From DATLXH01 sp035576005 (GTDB taxonomy: Bacteria; Acidobacteriota; Thermoanaerobaculia; Gp7-AA8), in assembly GCA_035576005.1 (NCBI GenBank), contig DATLXH010000094.1:1-43481 (forward strand): DNA of 43,481 nucleotides, read 5' to 3'. Below are positions 24,431 to 33,548 of the stretch, piece after piece. Under the pieces are notes generated by a model, which was not told the DNA's origin, did no database searches, and was given only the letters and a program-made list of their open reading frames with translations. The stretch's first letter is position 1. Every line of letters starts with the position of its first letter. Position numbers and translations under genes: made by a program.

Positions 24431-24721
24431 ATGAAATTGAGAACTGCAATGATCAGCCTAGCCGTTACCGCAGGCCTTCTGGTTCCGACGGTGGAAGCTC
24501 AGGTCGCAACCAAGACGACTTCCACGACGACCTCCACAGCAGGCACCACCGGCGTAACGACTAAGACGGTCACGAACAAATCGGGCACCAAAGTCACGAC
24601 CCGTACAAGCTCGAAGAAGCGGGTTCGTAAGTCAACCAAGCGCCGCCCACGCAAGACGGTCAGGAAGACGACGACCTACAAAGTCGATCCGCCGTCAGTA
24701 GAAGTGAAAGTGAAACCGTAA
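24431..24721 (+). CDS. Small secreted Thr-rich, highly basic protein, 96 aa
   Basis: A signal peptide (~1-23, cleavage after VEA) precedes a mature chain of ~73 residues in two parts. The first is a Thr/Ser-rich low-complexity segment (KTTSTTTSTAGTTGVTTKTV). The second is a very basic segment (RTSSKKRVRKSTKRRPRKTV) that ends in a short Val/Lys tail (PPSVEVKVKP). I recognise no family. The composition suggests an intrinsically disordered periplasmic or extracellular polycation that could bind lipopolysaccharide, nucleic acid, phosphate or peptidoglycan; this is inference only. A strong Shine-Dalgarno and an ideal terminator suggest high expression. Low-complexity sequence explains why homology would be hard to detect. 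Confidence 0.82.
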   Translation: MKLRTAMISLAVTAGLLVPTVEAQVATKTTSTTTSTAGTTGVTTKTVTNKSGTKVTTRTSSKKRVRKSTKRRPRKTVRKTTTYKVDPPSVEVKVKP

Positions 24722-24743
24722 ACAATCATTGATGATGCGTTTG

Positions 24744-24773
24744 AAAGGCCGGCTGAAGAGCCGGCCTTTTTTT
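24744..24773. terminator. Rho-independent terminator (bidirectional)
   Basis: AAAGGCCGGCT, loop GAAG, AGCCGGCCTTT, then four more T. It is perfectly paired. The A-run on the left also gives a short T-tract on the minus strand, so it can end both the small secreted protein gene and the convergent pbpC. Confidence 0.95.
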
Positions 24774-24821
24774 GTTCGTGCGGGAGGACGTCGGGCGAAG
24801 TCCGAGAGTGGATGTCCCGCT

Positions 24822-27179
24822 TCACCTCACTGAGATCGTCACGCTATCGCTGGCGTCCTTCCCTCCGTCTGCGATGATCGTATGCTCACCAGGCTCGAGC
24901 GGCCACTCGAGATCACGCGTGCCGTTGCTGATACCAACCTCCCGCCCGTCGACTCTCCAGCGAATGGTCGTCGCTCGTGGAGAGACTGCCCGGAGGGAGA
25001 CTGCCTGGAACTCCTTACGCAGAGTAGGGTCGATCAAATAGACCGAACCGGCGGCTGGACTTTCGATACGGAACTGCTTGCCTCCACTCCCAACCGATCC
25101 GACGGCCAGCGATTGAGATGTGGGCAGGACTGTTTCCATCCCCCGTTCCCTGCCCCATGAATGGTAGAACGCAGGGAGGGCGACATTCGAGCTGCGGCCG
25201 CGGGGCACGCCATGCCATGAGCAGACTGCGCCTGGAGCCTCTGAGGGAAGCCACTCCTCTTCAGCCTGCGGACAGAATTCGTGAACCAGCTCGCCGGACA
25301 AAGAGCAGATCGACTGCAGCTGGAGGTTGGGATCCCGCGCAACGATCGCATCGTCTTCACCTCGATCGATACGGCCGACACGCTCCTGCGCGGCAAGCAT
25401 CACTTCGTGAAATATGGGCGCGGCTCCGGTGACCCCACTCGAATTACGTAGCTCCGTCCGATCGAAGTTCCCCACCCATACGCCGACCGTCACCTCGCGG
25501 CTGTAACCGACCGTCCAGTTGTCCCGATACGCCTGGGAGGTTCCGGTCTTCACAGCCACAGGAAAAGGAAACTCGAGACTTCCACCCGAGCCGAAGACGA
25601 ATTCACGTGCCCGAGGATCGGACAGGATGTCGGTGATCCAGTAGGCGCTTCGAGCAGAGATCACGCGCGGCTGAACCCCACGCCTACTCGTCCAGCTGGC
25701 CGCGGGGGCATGAACCTTTCCCGCGAAGCTGACCCGTCGGATTCCCCTGGTCTCGATCGGTATCCCTCCCCTCGCCAGCGACGCATAAGCCGTGACAAGC
25801 TCATCGAGCCTGATTTCCGCGCCGCCGAGTGTCAGGCCCAGTCCGTAGTGATCTGCTGTTCTGTTCAGCGTCGAAAATCCTGCCGAGCGAAGAAGATGCA
25901 TCAGCTGGGGAACTCCCAGCCGGGCAAGTAACGCTACAGCGGGCACGTTCTCCGAGCCTGCCAGGGCCATCCGCGCGCGCATCGGGCCGCGAAACACGCC
26001 GTCGTAATTTTTCGGCGCATAGACTACACCGGGGACCGCTGTCTCAAAGCTCGACGGAACATCCGGGAGCACTGACGCCGGCGTGAAGCCATTCTCAAAT
26101 GCCAATGCGTAGGTGAACGGTTTGAGGGTCGAGCCGGCTTGTCGCGGCGTCACAACACCATCTATGGCTCCACTGCCTTTCACGTCCATGTAATTGCCTG
26201 AACCTTCCCAGGCAAGCCATTCACCGGTTTTGTTGTCGAGCACGGCCACGGCAATCGCGCCCGCACCGTGGCGCCTCAAGACCTCGCGACGGAAGGCGAT
26301 GATCCCGGCGATCTGTTTCTGCAACACAGGATCAAGAGTGGTCTCGATTCGCGAGGCACGTCTTCCGTCCCCTGCGTCCAGAATCTTCTGCACGAAGTGC
26401 GGCGCCACAAACGCTTGCCCGCTCGCTCTCAGCACGATGCGCTCAGCTCGCGCAATTGCGATCTGCTGAGGGTCAACCAGGCGGAGACGGTCGAGTCGAT
26501 CCAGGACTGCCCTCTGCCGCTCCACCGCCGCGGAGAAATTCGCTAACGGATTCCGGTGCGTCGGACTCCGCGGAATTCCCGATAGCAGCGCGGCTTGCGC
26601 AAGCGTTAGATTTGAGGGCGGAATCCCGAAGTATCCTCGGCTGGCCGACGCGACACCAACCAGCTGATTCCCGAACGGAGCGAGGTTGAGGTAAAGCGCC
26701 AGGACCTCTCTCTTGGAGAGCCGATGCTCGAGCCTCACGGCAAGGACGGCCTCGACCAGCTTCTCGCTGAAAGAGCGCCTCCGTTGACCGCGAAGCTGTT
26801 TGACCACCTGCTGAGTGATCGTGGAGCCTCCCTCGAGCGTACGCCCTGCGCGTGCATTGCGCCATGCCGCGCGTGCGACAGCGAAGGGATCAACCCCGAT
26901 GTGCGAGAAAAAGCGGTGGTCTTCAGCCGCCCTGGTTGCCAGGAGCACCGACTCCGGAATGGAGCCCGCGTCGATCCATTCGCTCCGGGTGCCGCCTGAC
27001 GACAACGCCTCGTAGAGCGGAGTGCCGTCGCGCGCGAGAATTCGTGTGGACACGCGCATGTCCCGGTCTATGAAGTCAGCTGGAAGGGGGCCGAGTCGGA
27101 TCCATAGCGCGAGGACTAGAACCGACGCGATGGTCGAGAAGATGACGATGTGTCGCGGTCGCGGCCTCGTGATGTTCAT
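24822..27179 (-). CDS. pbpC: Penicillin-binding protein 1C (bifunctional class A)
   Basis: 785 residues, anchored by one N-terminal span (~11-28). The glycosyltransferase GT51 domain (~45-220) has catalytic E86 in AAEDHRFF, and EGGSTITQQ at 116-124. The transpeptidase domain has S350-TLK353 (RQAGSTLKPF), an SEN motif (AGSENVPAV) and K544-TG (VKTGTSQAYRDNWTVGYS). The C-terminal ~90 residues are the BiPBP_C-type Ig-like domain (FRIESPAAGSVYLID onward), which marks PBP1C. All catalytic residues are present. AGGA precedes the ATG by about eight bases. It follows the alpha-2-macroglobulin gene by 55 bp; the pbpC-A2M pair is a widely conserved bacterial arrangement thought to couple cell-wall repair to trapping of invading proteases. 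Confidence 0.95.
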   Translation of the reverse strand: MNITRPRPRHIVIFSTIASVLVLALWIRLGPLPADFIDRDMRVSTRILARDGTPLYEALSSGGTRSEWIDAGSIPESVLLATRAAEDHRFFSHIGVDPFAVARAAWRNARAGRTLEGGSTITQQVVKQLRGQRRRSFSEKLVEAVLAVRLEHRLSKREVLALYLNLAPFGNQLVGVASASRGYFGIPPSNLTLAQAALLSGIPRSPTHRNPLANFSAAVERQRAVLDRLDRLRLVDPQQIAIARAERIVLRASGQAFVAPHFVQKILDAGDGRRASRIETTLDPVLQKQIAGIIAFRREVLRRHGAGAIAVAVLDNKTGEWLAWEGSGNYMDVKGSGAIDGVVTPRQAGSTLKPFTYALAFENGFTPASVLPDVPSSFETAVPGVVYAPKNYDGVFRGPMRARMALAGSENVPAVALLARLGVPQLMHLLRSAGFSTLNRTADHYGLGLTLGGAEIRLDELVTAYASLARGGIPIETRGIRRVSFAGKVHAPAASWTSRRGVQPRVISARSAYWITDILSDPRAREFVFGSGGSLEFPFPVAVKTGTSQAYRDNWTVGYSREVTVGVWVGNFDRTELRNSSGVTGAAPIFHEVMLAAQERVGRIDRGEDDAIVARDPNLQLQSICSLSGELVHEFCPQAEEEWLPSEAPGAVCSWHGVPRGRSSNVALPAFYHSWGRERGMETVLPTSQSLAVGSVGSGGKQFRIESPAAGSVYLIDPTLRKEFQAVSLRAVSPRATTIRWRVDGREVGISNGTRDLEWPLEPGEHTIIADGGKDASDSVTISVR

Positions 27180-27234
27180 GAGGACATCCTGAGTCGCTGT
27201 CCTTCGCGGTGGAGCGACTCAGTGATCCGTAGTC

Positions 27235-30200
27235 TCACCGCTTCACCTCCACAACGGCCGATGCCGTTCTCCCAAAAATCTCAGGCTCGTACATTTCTTC
27301 AGCATGCGCAGGCGGGACCGTGAAGGATCCCGAGGTCGTCGCACGCGCTACGTAGGAAAATTTGTGCACTCCTTCGGAGAGTCGCGTGGCAAACAGCTCC
27401 ACACGATCGTCGTGTCGTTCCACATGATCGAAACCGCCTCGGCGGAACCACGAGAGCCAGTCGTCGCCTCCTCCCTCTTCCTCGCTCTGTGGGGCTTTCC
27501 CCATATCGGTCGCGGTCGTTGCGAACCACGACTCCACTGCCTCGAGCCCCGCAGGGAGTGGATCTGTGACCGCTACGAAACGCCGCTCCTTCGGTAGCGT
27601 GAAGGTGAGATTCACTCGCACAAGCTCACCCGCCTTGAAACTGGTAGAGCTCTGCTTTGCATCAAACACCGTAAACGAGCGCGCCACCACGAAGCCCTGA
27701 TTCATCGCCGATAGAGTGCGATCCCCTCTCGCATACGTCAGCCTTGCTGTGTAGAAGAGACGTCCCGCACCATCGCGGGTAAACGTCAGTGGCAACGCAC
27801 CGCCGGACGCACTCCCAATCAGCTTCGCCATTGGAACGTCACTGCTCTTTGTAGACGTTGAACGCCCTTCGAAACGTTGAGTCATCAGCGAACCCGTTCC
27901 GAGTCTCGCTGTAGCGACGAACGCAGGGACCGCGATCTCGAACTTCCGGTAGTAGTCCACCAGCGATTCCAGCGCCCAGGCGTTTTCCTGCGTGTTCTCC
28001 CACCGCCCGTCCACACGAACTTTCATCAGCCATCGCACGAGAGCCTGGGCCGTCAGCGCGTCCTCACTATTCCTGACGAAGCTGCCGAGTACGATCGCCG
28101 TTGTTCGAACATTCGAATTCCAGAACCAGAGGAGATATGGATCGCTCAACTCCTCGACGTGAGAGCTCGCCGCCTCGACTGTCAGGCTGTTGGAAATTCG
28201 CCGCCTGAGCTCCTCGACCCTCTTCCCTCCCTCTCCCTTCGCCGCGAGCGCATCCCAGAGAAACGCATGAGCGAAGATCGGCATGCGATCGATATAGCCG
28301 TAGAGTCGATTGATGTTGCCGTCCTGATTCCGTCCACCTTCGACGAGCACCTTCACCACGAATGATTCCCATGCCGTGAAGGCAGGCCACCACGCCTCGT
28401 TCGTTGGCGGGGGTGCGGCCATCTCGCTCTCGAGGTACGTGTAGGCACTCTCGAGAACCGACGGCGTCACCGTGTAGCCGAGGGTCGTCGCACGCTGGAG
28501 TACATGAACGATGTGGCTCGTGAGGTAGGGAGATACGGTGCTGCAGGCTCCCGGCCAGAAGGCAAAGCCGCCGCTGGAACACTGGAAGGTTTCGACCTCT
28601 CGGATGCGCGACTGTGCTCCCGACTTCGTGGTTGCAGCGTCGATCCCGGCGATGTTGAAGGCCCCACCCAGATCTGCGACCAGCATCAGTGCCAGAGCCG
28701 ATGATGCCCGCTGCTCGGCGCACTTGTACGGGTACTCCATCAGATACCGGATCCCTTCGTTCAAACCTGCGAGTGCCGTCGACGCGAGCTCAATCTGAAG
28801 ACCACCGTGCGCCGGCAGCACTCCGGTCGGTACCGAGAGCGATTCGGTCGCCACCGGATTCGCCTCCCCTACCGCAGCCACCGTTTCGGAGGGCGTGATC
28901 AGACCGATGGGGATACTGTCTTCGAACGAGTCAGTCTCGCTCCCCATAGTCACGACGGTGCGTATTCGCGCCCGGCCAATTCCTCGGGCAATCACGTCAA
29001 AGCGGACCTCTTGCGACGCCGATTGGTTGAGCGCAACAGTTTTCTTTTCGTCGCCGACAATCTCCAGGAGCGTCGGATCGAGGCTGCGCATCGAGACGAT
29101 CGCCGACCCCGTATTCTGGAGCTGGCTGTGGACCACTGACCCGAAGGTTGCCGTGTCGCCGAGGGTCATGAAGCGCGGAAAAGCAGCCGTCAGCATGAGC
29201 GGCTTGGACGTCCGGATCTCCCTCTGACCCCAGCCAAATCGCGAGCTCTTGTCACCCGCGATTGCCATGATGCGATAGGTCGTCAGCGATTCAGGCAGCG
29301 TGACGTCTGCGCTCGCTTCTCCTTTCTGATCGGTAGCGAGCGATCCTAACCAGAATGCGAGGACGCGGAAATCTTTGCGAGTGGCATTGCCGGGACCGAA
29401 CTCTGATCCACCTCCTCCACCCTCGGCCGCACCTTTGGGCGTGAGCACTCGACGGCTAACGATCCGTTGCCGCGAATCGGAGTTGAGCACCTCAATCGCT
29501 TTCGGGACATACACCGATTCCAGGATGTCGGGCGTCTGATACGCAGTGAGCGACAGCACGCCGTAGTCAACAGCCCACAGCGTCACCTCGGCGCGCGCCG
29601 GAAGTCCCTTGAAATCCCTCGTCTTCACACTGACCCGAGCTTTTGCCCCAGGCCGGTACTCCTCTTTGTCTGCAGTGATGGCTACGGCCAGTCGCTTTGA
29701 TGAATCCTCGACCGATAGCTCGGTGTATCCGAGCCGGAACGCTGGCTTCCCAGGATCGCTCGTGTCGTCGCTTGATGCAGGCTTCGTCCGTCCCTTCACC
29801 AGCAGGACGGAGACAAACAGATTCGGGATATCGCTCTCTGTAATCGGAACAGTGACTGTCTGCTGCGTGGACGTCAGCAGGAATTGACGCTCCGACCGGA
29901 TCCCCTCACGTTCCGTCGTAACCAGGGCGGTCGCGGCCTCCCACGGCGACTTGATCATGATCCGGGCCGTGTCACCCGGCTTGTAGCGTTTTCGCTCCGG
30001 GACAAGCTCGATCCTGTTGTGATCTTCACGCGCCCATGCGGTATAGCCCTGTCCGTCAACGTAGAACGAAGTTGATGACGATGCCATGCGACCACCCTGG
30101 TCATTTGCGATCGCACGCAGGATGTAATAGCCGCCATCCTTCACATCGATGTGCAAAGGGACCGGCTGAGCTGCGGAGGTGATGTTCCACTTACCCGCAG

Positions 30201-33003
30201 GGACTTCTTTTCTTTCTGATTGCCATGAGTAGAAGCCGTTGCCCTCAGCGCGGCGAACGCTGTTCCACTGAACGCGAGTCAGTGAGACTGCGACCGCAAC
30301 TCCAGCCGTGGCAACCCCTTCCGGTGTCACTGCGACGATCTCCGTGTCGACTCCCTTTTTTGCAACGGCGAAGTAAGGAGGCGCTTTGATTCCGATGTAC
30401 CACGGCGCGGGATGAACAAGGAAAGACGTCCGTCCGGCGATAGTGTGCCGTGTAACGTCCGTGACCTCCCCTTCCAGCATGTAACGGTAAGGAACTCCCG
30501 CTTTGACGAGAGTGGCCAGGTCGAGCTGAAGCTCCCCCGTTCCCGTAAGTTTCGCTCGCTGCGTGGAGATCGTCCCTTCCTCCCGCCTCTTTCTCGACTC
30601 CCATTCATTATCGAGAAAGGCGTAGGTGTCCTGAGGGAACCTGTCGTTGATCGGGCTGGGGACCTCGTATGAAACATTCTTCGAGTAGGTCCACCTGACC
30701 GCGCTTCCGGCCATCGCAGCGCCGTACAGATACCGTCCCGATACCAGGCCTTTCACCTTCGTTCCAGCGAGGGCCGGATCGCCTGCGAGTGTGACGTCGA
30801 CTCGGAAGTCGGGACGGCGGTATGCCGCGACAAGAAAGCCGCCGATGACTGCCCGCTTCTGACTGCCGACCGTAGCGGTTGCCTGATGGAAGCCGAGGGA
30901 GCCACCCGCGGGAAGTGTGAAGGTCCACTCCGCGCTGCTCCACTGGTTAAGAGTCACGGTGCGCTGATCGATCACGCGGTCACGGCTGTCGTTGATGACG
31001 ATTGAAACCGCGGTGTCTTTCGGGAGAAGCTGAATCCCCTCAGGCGTGTCGCTCCTGAGAACTGCCTTGAAATGAATTTCCTCGCCTGGCTTGTACACCC
31101 CGCGGTCGGCAACCACAGTCCCGCGCAGGAGCGGGCTTGCTTCTTCGAGATCGAAGTTCTGTCCGAACGCCCACGGTTGGATTCCCTCGTTCCAGTCGCT
31201 CCCAACGTAGGCGATGTCGCCATCCTTTTCAGCCACTACGACGAATTCGAATTGCCACCAGTTGTCTTCGCTTCTGAGCGGAGTCTTCTGAGCTTTGACG
31301 AGTCCTCGCGCGTCGGTCGTGCCCTGCCAGAAGATCTGGTTGTCGGCCTTTCGAATCGACACCTTTGCGTTCGCGACAGGTTTCGCATCACTCAGTTGCG
31401 TAACGAATATCAACGTATTTGCCGGACTGTCCTTTACGTTGATGCCGAGGTTTGTAACCTGAACGATCGTCGACTTCAAGGGAGGCTCGACACGGAGCTG
31501 CGAGCCGGCAACGGGATTTCCTACGCGAAGCGCGGCCCAGACGAGGCCGGTCGTCTGAGGGGAGAGCGCCGCTTTCATGTCGAGCCCGTACGACTGCAAC
31601 TTGTTGGTGGATGGCGCTAAGTCCCGTTTTCTCTCAGCTGACGACGGCGTGGCGGAGAAGTCGGCCTGCTGCAGTCTGAGAATCGTCGGTACGAGCTCGT
31701 TGACGGTTAGAGGAGCCACCCACTCCGTTACGTTTTTGAGGTTGCGGGAGTGATACGGGAGGAGTGGCCCACCGGCCTGTTCCCATACGCCGTGACCACC
31801 GCCGAAACTCGTAAAGGCGGAGAGCTGGGAAAGCTCCAGCATCCCGAGCCATGTATAGCCTAGCGTTTGCCCGTCTACGGAGCGCAGGTTCTCGGCCACC
31901 GTGACCGCGTACCGGCGGCCGGGCGCCAGGGCGATCCCAAGCTCCTGGAGGCTGATGGCGGTGCTGCGCGCACTCGACGGCCACGCTTTTTCCTTTTTGG
32001 TCCGGGAGACAGGAGTCTCTTTCAAGGGATCGGTAATGTCCACGATCGAAAGGGCGCTCAGCAGTGACTGATAGCTCACTTCGTTTCGAAACCGGAGGGG
32101 GTTGTAACCCTCGGGATTGCACCGCAAACTGCACTCGAATCCCTCGACGAAGAAAATTGGCTCCGTTGCGAAGCTGTACGACTGCTCTTTACCGGGCGTA
32201 GCGTTTCCTTCCTTCGATGGAGCTGTTGCATCGACGACTACTTCGATCGTGCTCCCTTGCGCGACAGCGCCTGCGGTCTTCACGACGACGAGATCTGCTT
32301 TCGGTGGGAAGCGTTTTTTGTCCCATGTCGTCGCGATCGCGAAGGGTACTTCGCTGGTTGCGAGAGCATGCGCCTGCGCAGCGCGGACTTTCGATTCGTA
32401 CTGCGTTAGAGCCTCGGGAGCAGTCTTCTGCAGACGGGCTGAAGCGGCGCCGTTCTCTACCGGCTTGTCCCAGCTGTGCGGAACGGACCGGAGTTTCAAA
32501 TGTGCGCTGATCGCCGCAGGGTCCACGCCTTGATTGAACCGCAGGGCAATGACGAGCGGATCATCAGACCTGCCTGTTACGCGGTACCAGACGGTCGAGA
32601 CAAGAGCGACAACCGGAGTCGTAAAAGAAAAGCTGAAGGGCGTCGCAAGAACGTTTTCGGCAATGGATCGCGCGCTCGAATCAATCGTGACTGTGTAGGT
32701 AGTGGCTTTCGGTAGCGATCGTTTTGGATCAGGAGTGAAAATCAGTGTCGTCGTTCCGGCCCAGCGAAAGGTTCCGATCGCCGCTGGCTTGATTTTGAAA
32801 AACGAAGGAGCGAGATTTTCCGGAATTTTTCCGAGACTCACCATCGGCTCCGAGAATGTGACTCGAATCTCGTTGGCTTGAACACGTCCGGAAACAACCC
32901 CTGTCGGAGCAGCACGCGTGACCTTGAGCGGAGTCTCCGCGGCCAAGGTTGCGGAAGCGAAAAGGAAGGTTGCAACGAAGCCTGGATAGAACGAGCGACG
33001 CAT
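27235..33003 (-). CDS. Bacterial alpha-2-macroglobulin (protease trap)
   Basis: 1922 residues. It has a signal peptide (~1-21) ending LAA with no lipobox cysteine, unlike E. coli YfhM/ECAM, which is lipid-anchored, so this one is probably soluble in the periplasm. The architecture fits the family: a series of MG domains, the bait/A2M core (EYRPGAKARVSVKTRD, then VTLWAVDYGVLSLT and FRVLAFWLGSLATD), the thioester-helix domain with CAEQ (C1428-Q1431; the usual form is CGEQ) in YPYKCAEQRASS, and a C-terminal receptor-like domain (VTDPLPAGLEAVES). The Cys and Gln needed for a thioester are both present. The start at 33003 is fixed by AGGAG six bases upstream and by the signal peptide; an open extension to 33267 is read-through of the REP doublet. 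It is upstream of pbpC in one unit. Confidence 0.94.
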   Translation of the reverse strand: MRRSFYPGFVATFLFASATLAAETPLKVTRAAPTGVVSGRVQANEIRVTFSEPMVSLGKIPENLAPSFFKIKPAAIGTFRWAGTTTLIFTPDPKRSLPKATTYTVTIDSSARSIAENVLATPFSFSFTTPVVALVSTVWYRVTGRSDDPLVIALRFNQGVDPAAISAHLKLRSVPHSWDKPVENGAASARLQKTAPEALTQYESKVRAAQAHALATSEVPFAIATTWDKKRFPPKADLVVVKTAGAVAQGSTIEVVVDATAPSKEGNATPGKEQSYSFATEPIFFVEGFECSLRCNPEGYNPLRFRNEVSYQSLLSALSIVDITDPLKETPVSRTKKEKAWPSSARSTAISLQELGIALAPGRRYAVTVAENLRSVDGQTLGYTWLGMLELSQLSAFTSFGGGHGVWEQAGGPLLPYHSRNLKNVTEWVAPLTVNELVPTILRLQQADFSATPSSAERKRDLAPSTNKLQSYGLDMKAALSPQTTGLVWAALRVGNPVAGSQLRVEPPLKSTIVQVTNLGINVKDSPANTLIFVTQLSDAKPVANAKVSIRKADNQIFWQGTTDARGLVKAQKTPLRSEDNWWQFEFVVVAEKDGDIAYVGSDWNEGIQPWAFGQNFDLEEASPLLRGTVVADRGVYKPGEEIHFKAVLRSDTPEGIQLLPKDTAVSIVINDSRDRVIDQRTVTLNQWSSAEWTFTLPAGGSLGFHQATATVGSQKRAVIGGFLVAAYRRPDFRVDVTLAGDPALAGTKVKGLVSGRYLYGAAMAGSAVRWTYSKNVSYEVPSPINDRFPQDTYAFLDNEWESRKRREEGTISTQRAKLTGTGELQLDLATLVKAGVPYRYMLEGEVTDVTRHTIAGRTSFLVHPAPWYIGIKAPPYFAVAKKGVDTEIVAVTPEGVATAGVAVAVSLTRVQWNSVRRAEGNGFYSWQSERKEVPAGKWNITSAAQPVPLHIDVKDGGYYILRAIANDQGGRMASSSTSFYVDGQGYTAWAREDHNRIELVPERKRYKPGDTARIMIKSPWEAATALVTTEREGIRSERQFLLTSTQQTVTVPITESDIPNLFVSVLLVKGRTKPASSDDTSDPGKPAFRLGYTELSVEDSSKRLAVAITADKEEYRPGAKARVSVKTRDFKGLPARAEVTLWAVDYGVLSLTAYQTPDILESVYVPKAIEVLNSDSRQRIVSRRVLTPKGAAEGGGGGSEFGPGNATRKDFRVLAFWLGSLATDQKGEASADVTLPESLTTYRIMAIAGDKSSRFGWGQREIRTSKPLMLTAAFPRFMTLGDTATFGSVVHSQLQNTGSAIVSMRSLDPTLLEIVGDEKKTVALNQSASQEVRFDVIARGIGRARIRTVVTMGSETDSFEDSIPIGLITPSETVAAVGEANPVATESLSVPTGVLPAHGGLQIELASTALAGLNEGIRYLMEYPYKCAEQRASSALALMLVADLGGAFNIAGIDAATTKSGAQSRIREVETFQCSSGGFAFWPGACSTVSPYLTSHIVHVLQRATTLGYTVTPSVLESAYTYLESEMAAPPPTNEAWWPAFTAWESFVVKVLVEGGRNQDGNINRLYGYIDRMPIFAHAFLWDALAAKGEGGKRVEELRRRISNSLTVEAASSHVEELSDPYLLWFWNSNVRTTAIVLGSFVRNSEDALTAQALVRWLMKVRVDGRWENTQENAWALESLVDYYRKFEIAVPAFVATARLGTGSLMTQRFEGRSTSTKSSDVPMAKLIGSASGGALPLTFTRDGAGRLFYTARLTYARGDRTLSAMNQGFVVARSFTVFDAKQSSTSFKAGELVRVNLTFTLPKERRFVAVTDPLPAGLEAVESWFATTATDMGKAPQSEEEGGGDDWLSWFRRGGFDHVERHDDRVELFATRLSEGVHKFSYVARATTSGSFTVPPAHAEEMYEPEIFGRTASAVVEVKR

Positions 33004-33009
33004 TGGGAT

Positions 33010-33014
33010 CTCCT
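33010..33014 (-). promoter_or_regulatory. Shine-Dalgarno fixing the A2M start
   Basis: AGGAG on the minus strand, six bases before the ATG at 33003. Confidence 0.8.
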
Positions 33015-33080
33015 GCGGATTGTCGTAATGAAGCGTACGACAAGTTCGTCGGCACTGCTCCGGAATGTCGCGGACGACCC

Positions 33081-33228
33081 CGCGAAGCTTTGGAGTGCGG
33101 CAGCCGCAGCTGCCGCTTTTGCTTCGAACTTGCGAAGGATGGAGATCGTGCATTCCGACAGAACCGCCATGTGACTCAGAAAGCGGCAGCTGCGGCTGCC
33201 GCACTCCAAAGGCTTCGCCCGGCGCGAC
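33081..33228. repeat. Inverted doublet of the REP-like repeat (REPIN/BIME-like)
   Basis: CGCGAAGCTTTGGAGTGCGG with the GCGGCAGC-CGCA-GCTGCCGC hairpin at 33081-33120 faces an inverted copy at 33180-33220 across a ~60-bp spacer. The two arms can pair to form one long cruciform or hairpin. It lies between the divergent A2M and glutaredoxin genes, where it separates their promoters. Confidence 0.85.
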
Positions 33229-33279
33229 TTTCGCACTCATGCCTTCAGGCGAAACCGACAAGTGCAAAAGGAGTTACTA

Positions 33280-33537
33280 ATGGCAAAAGAGATCGTTGTC
33301 TACGGGGCGGACTGGTGCGGTGATACGCGTCGCACGCTCAAGCACCTCGATGACACGAAGGTCGAGTACAAGTACATCGACATCGACGCGGACGCGGATG
33401 GTGAAGCGAAAGTCATCGAGTGGAACAAAGGAAAACGCAGAATTCCAACTCTGGAGCTCGGATCAGGCGCCAGCGCCACTCGCCTCTCCGTACCAAGCGA
33501 TTCCGATCTGGACGCCGCGATCGCGAAATTGATCTGA
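33280..33537 (+). CDS. Glutaredoxin-like protein with monothiol active site
   Basis: 85 residues with the thioredoxin fold of small glutaredoxins. The N-terminal strand EIVVYGADWCGDTRRTLKHL carries the active site C13-G-D-T16. The second cysteine of the usual CxxC is replaced by threonine, so it can form mixed disulfides but not an internal one. The cis-proline loop is RRIPTLEL, and the C-terminal helix is SDSDLDAAIAKLI. The family reduces protein or low-molecular-weight-thiol mixed disulfides. The ATG at 33280 was chosen because AAAAGGAG lies six bases upstream; an ATG at 33262 would include the Shine-Dalgarno as coding sequence. It is convergent with the MFS gene, with 11 bp between the stops. 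Confidence 0.88.
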   Translation: MAKEIVVYGADWCGDTRRTLKHLDDTKVEYKYIDIDADADGEAKVIEWNKGKRRIPTLELGSGASATRLSVPSDSDLDAAIAKLI

Positions 33538-33548
33538 GGTCCCCGGGC

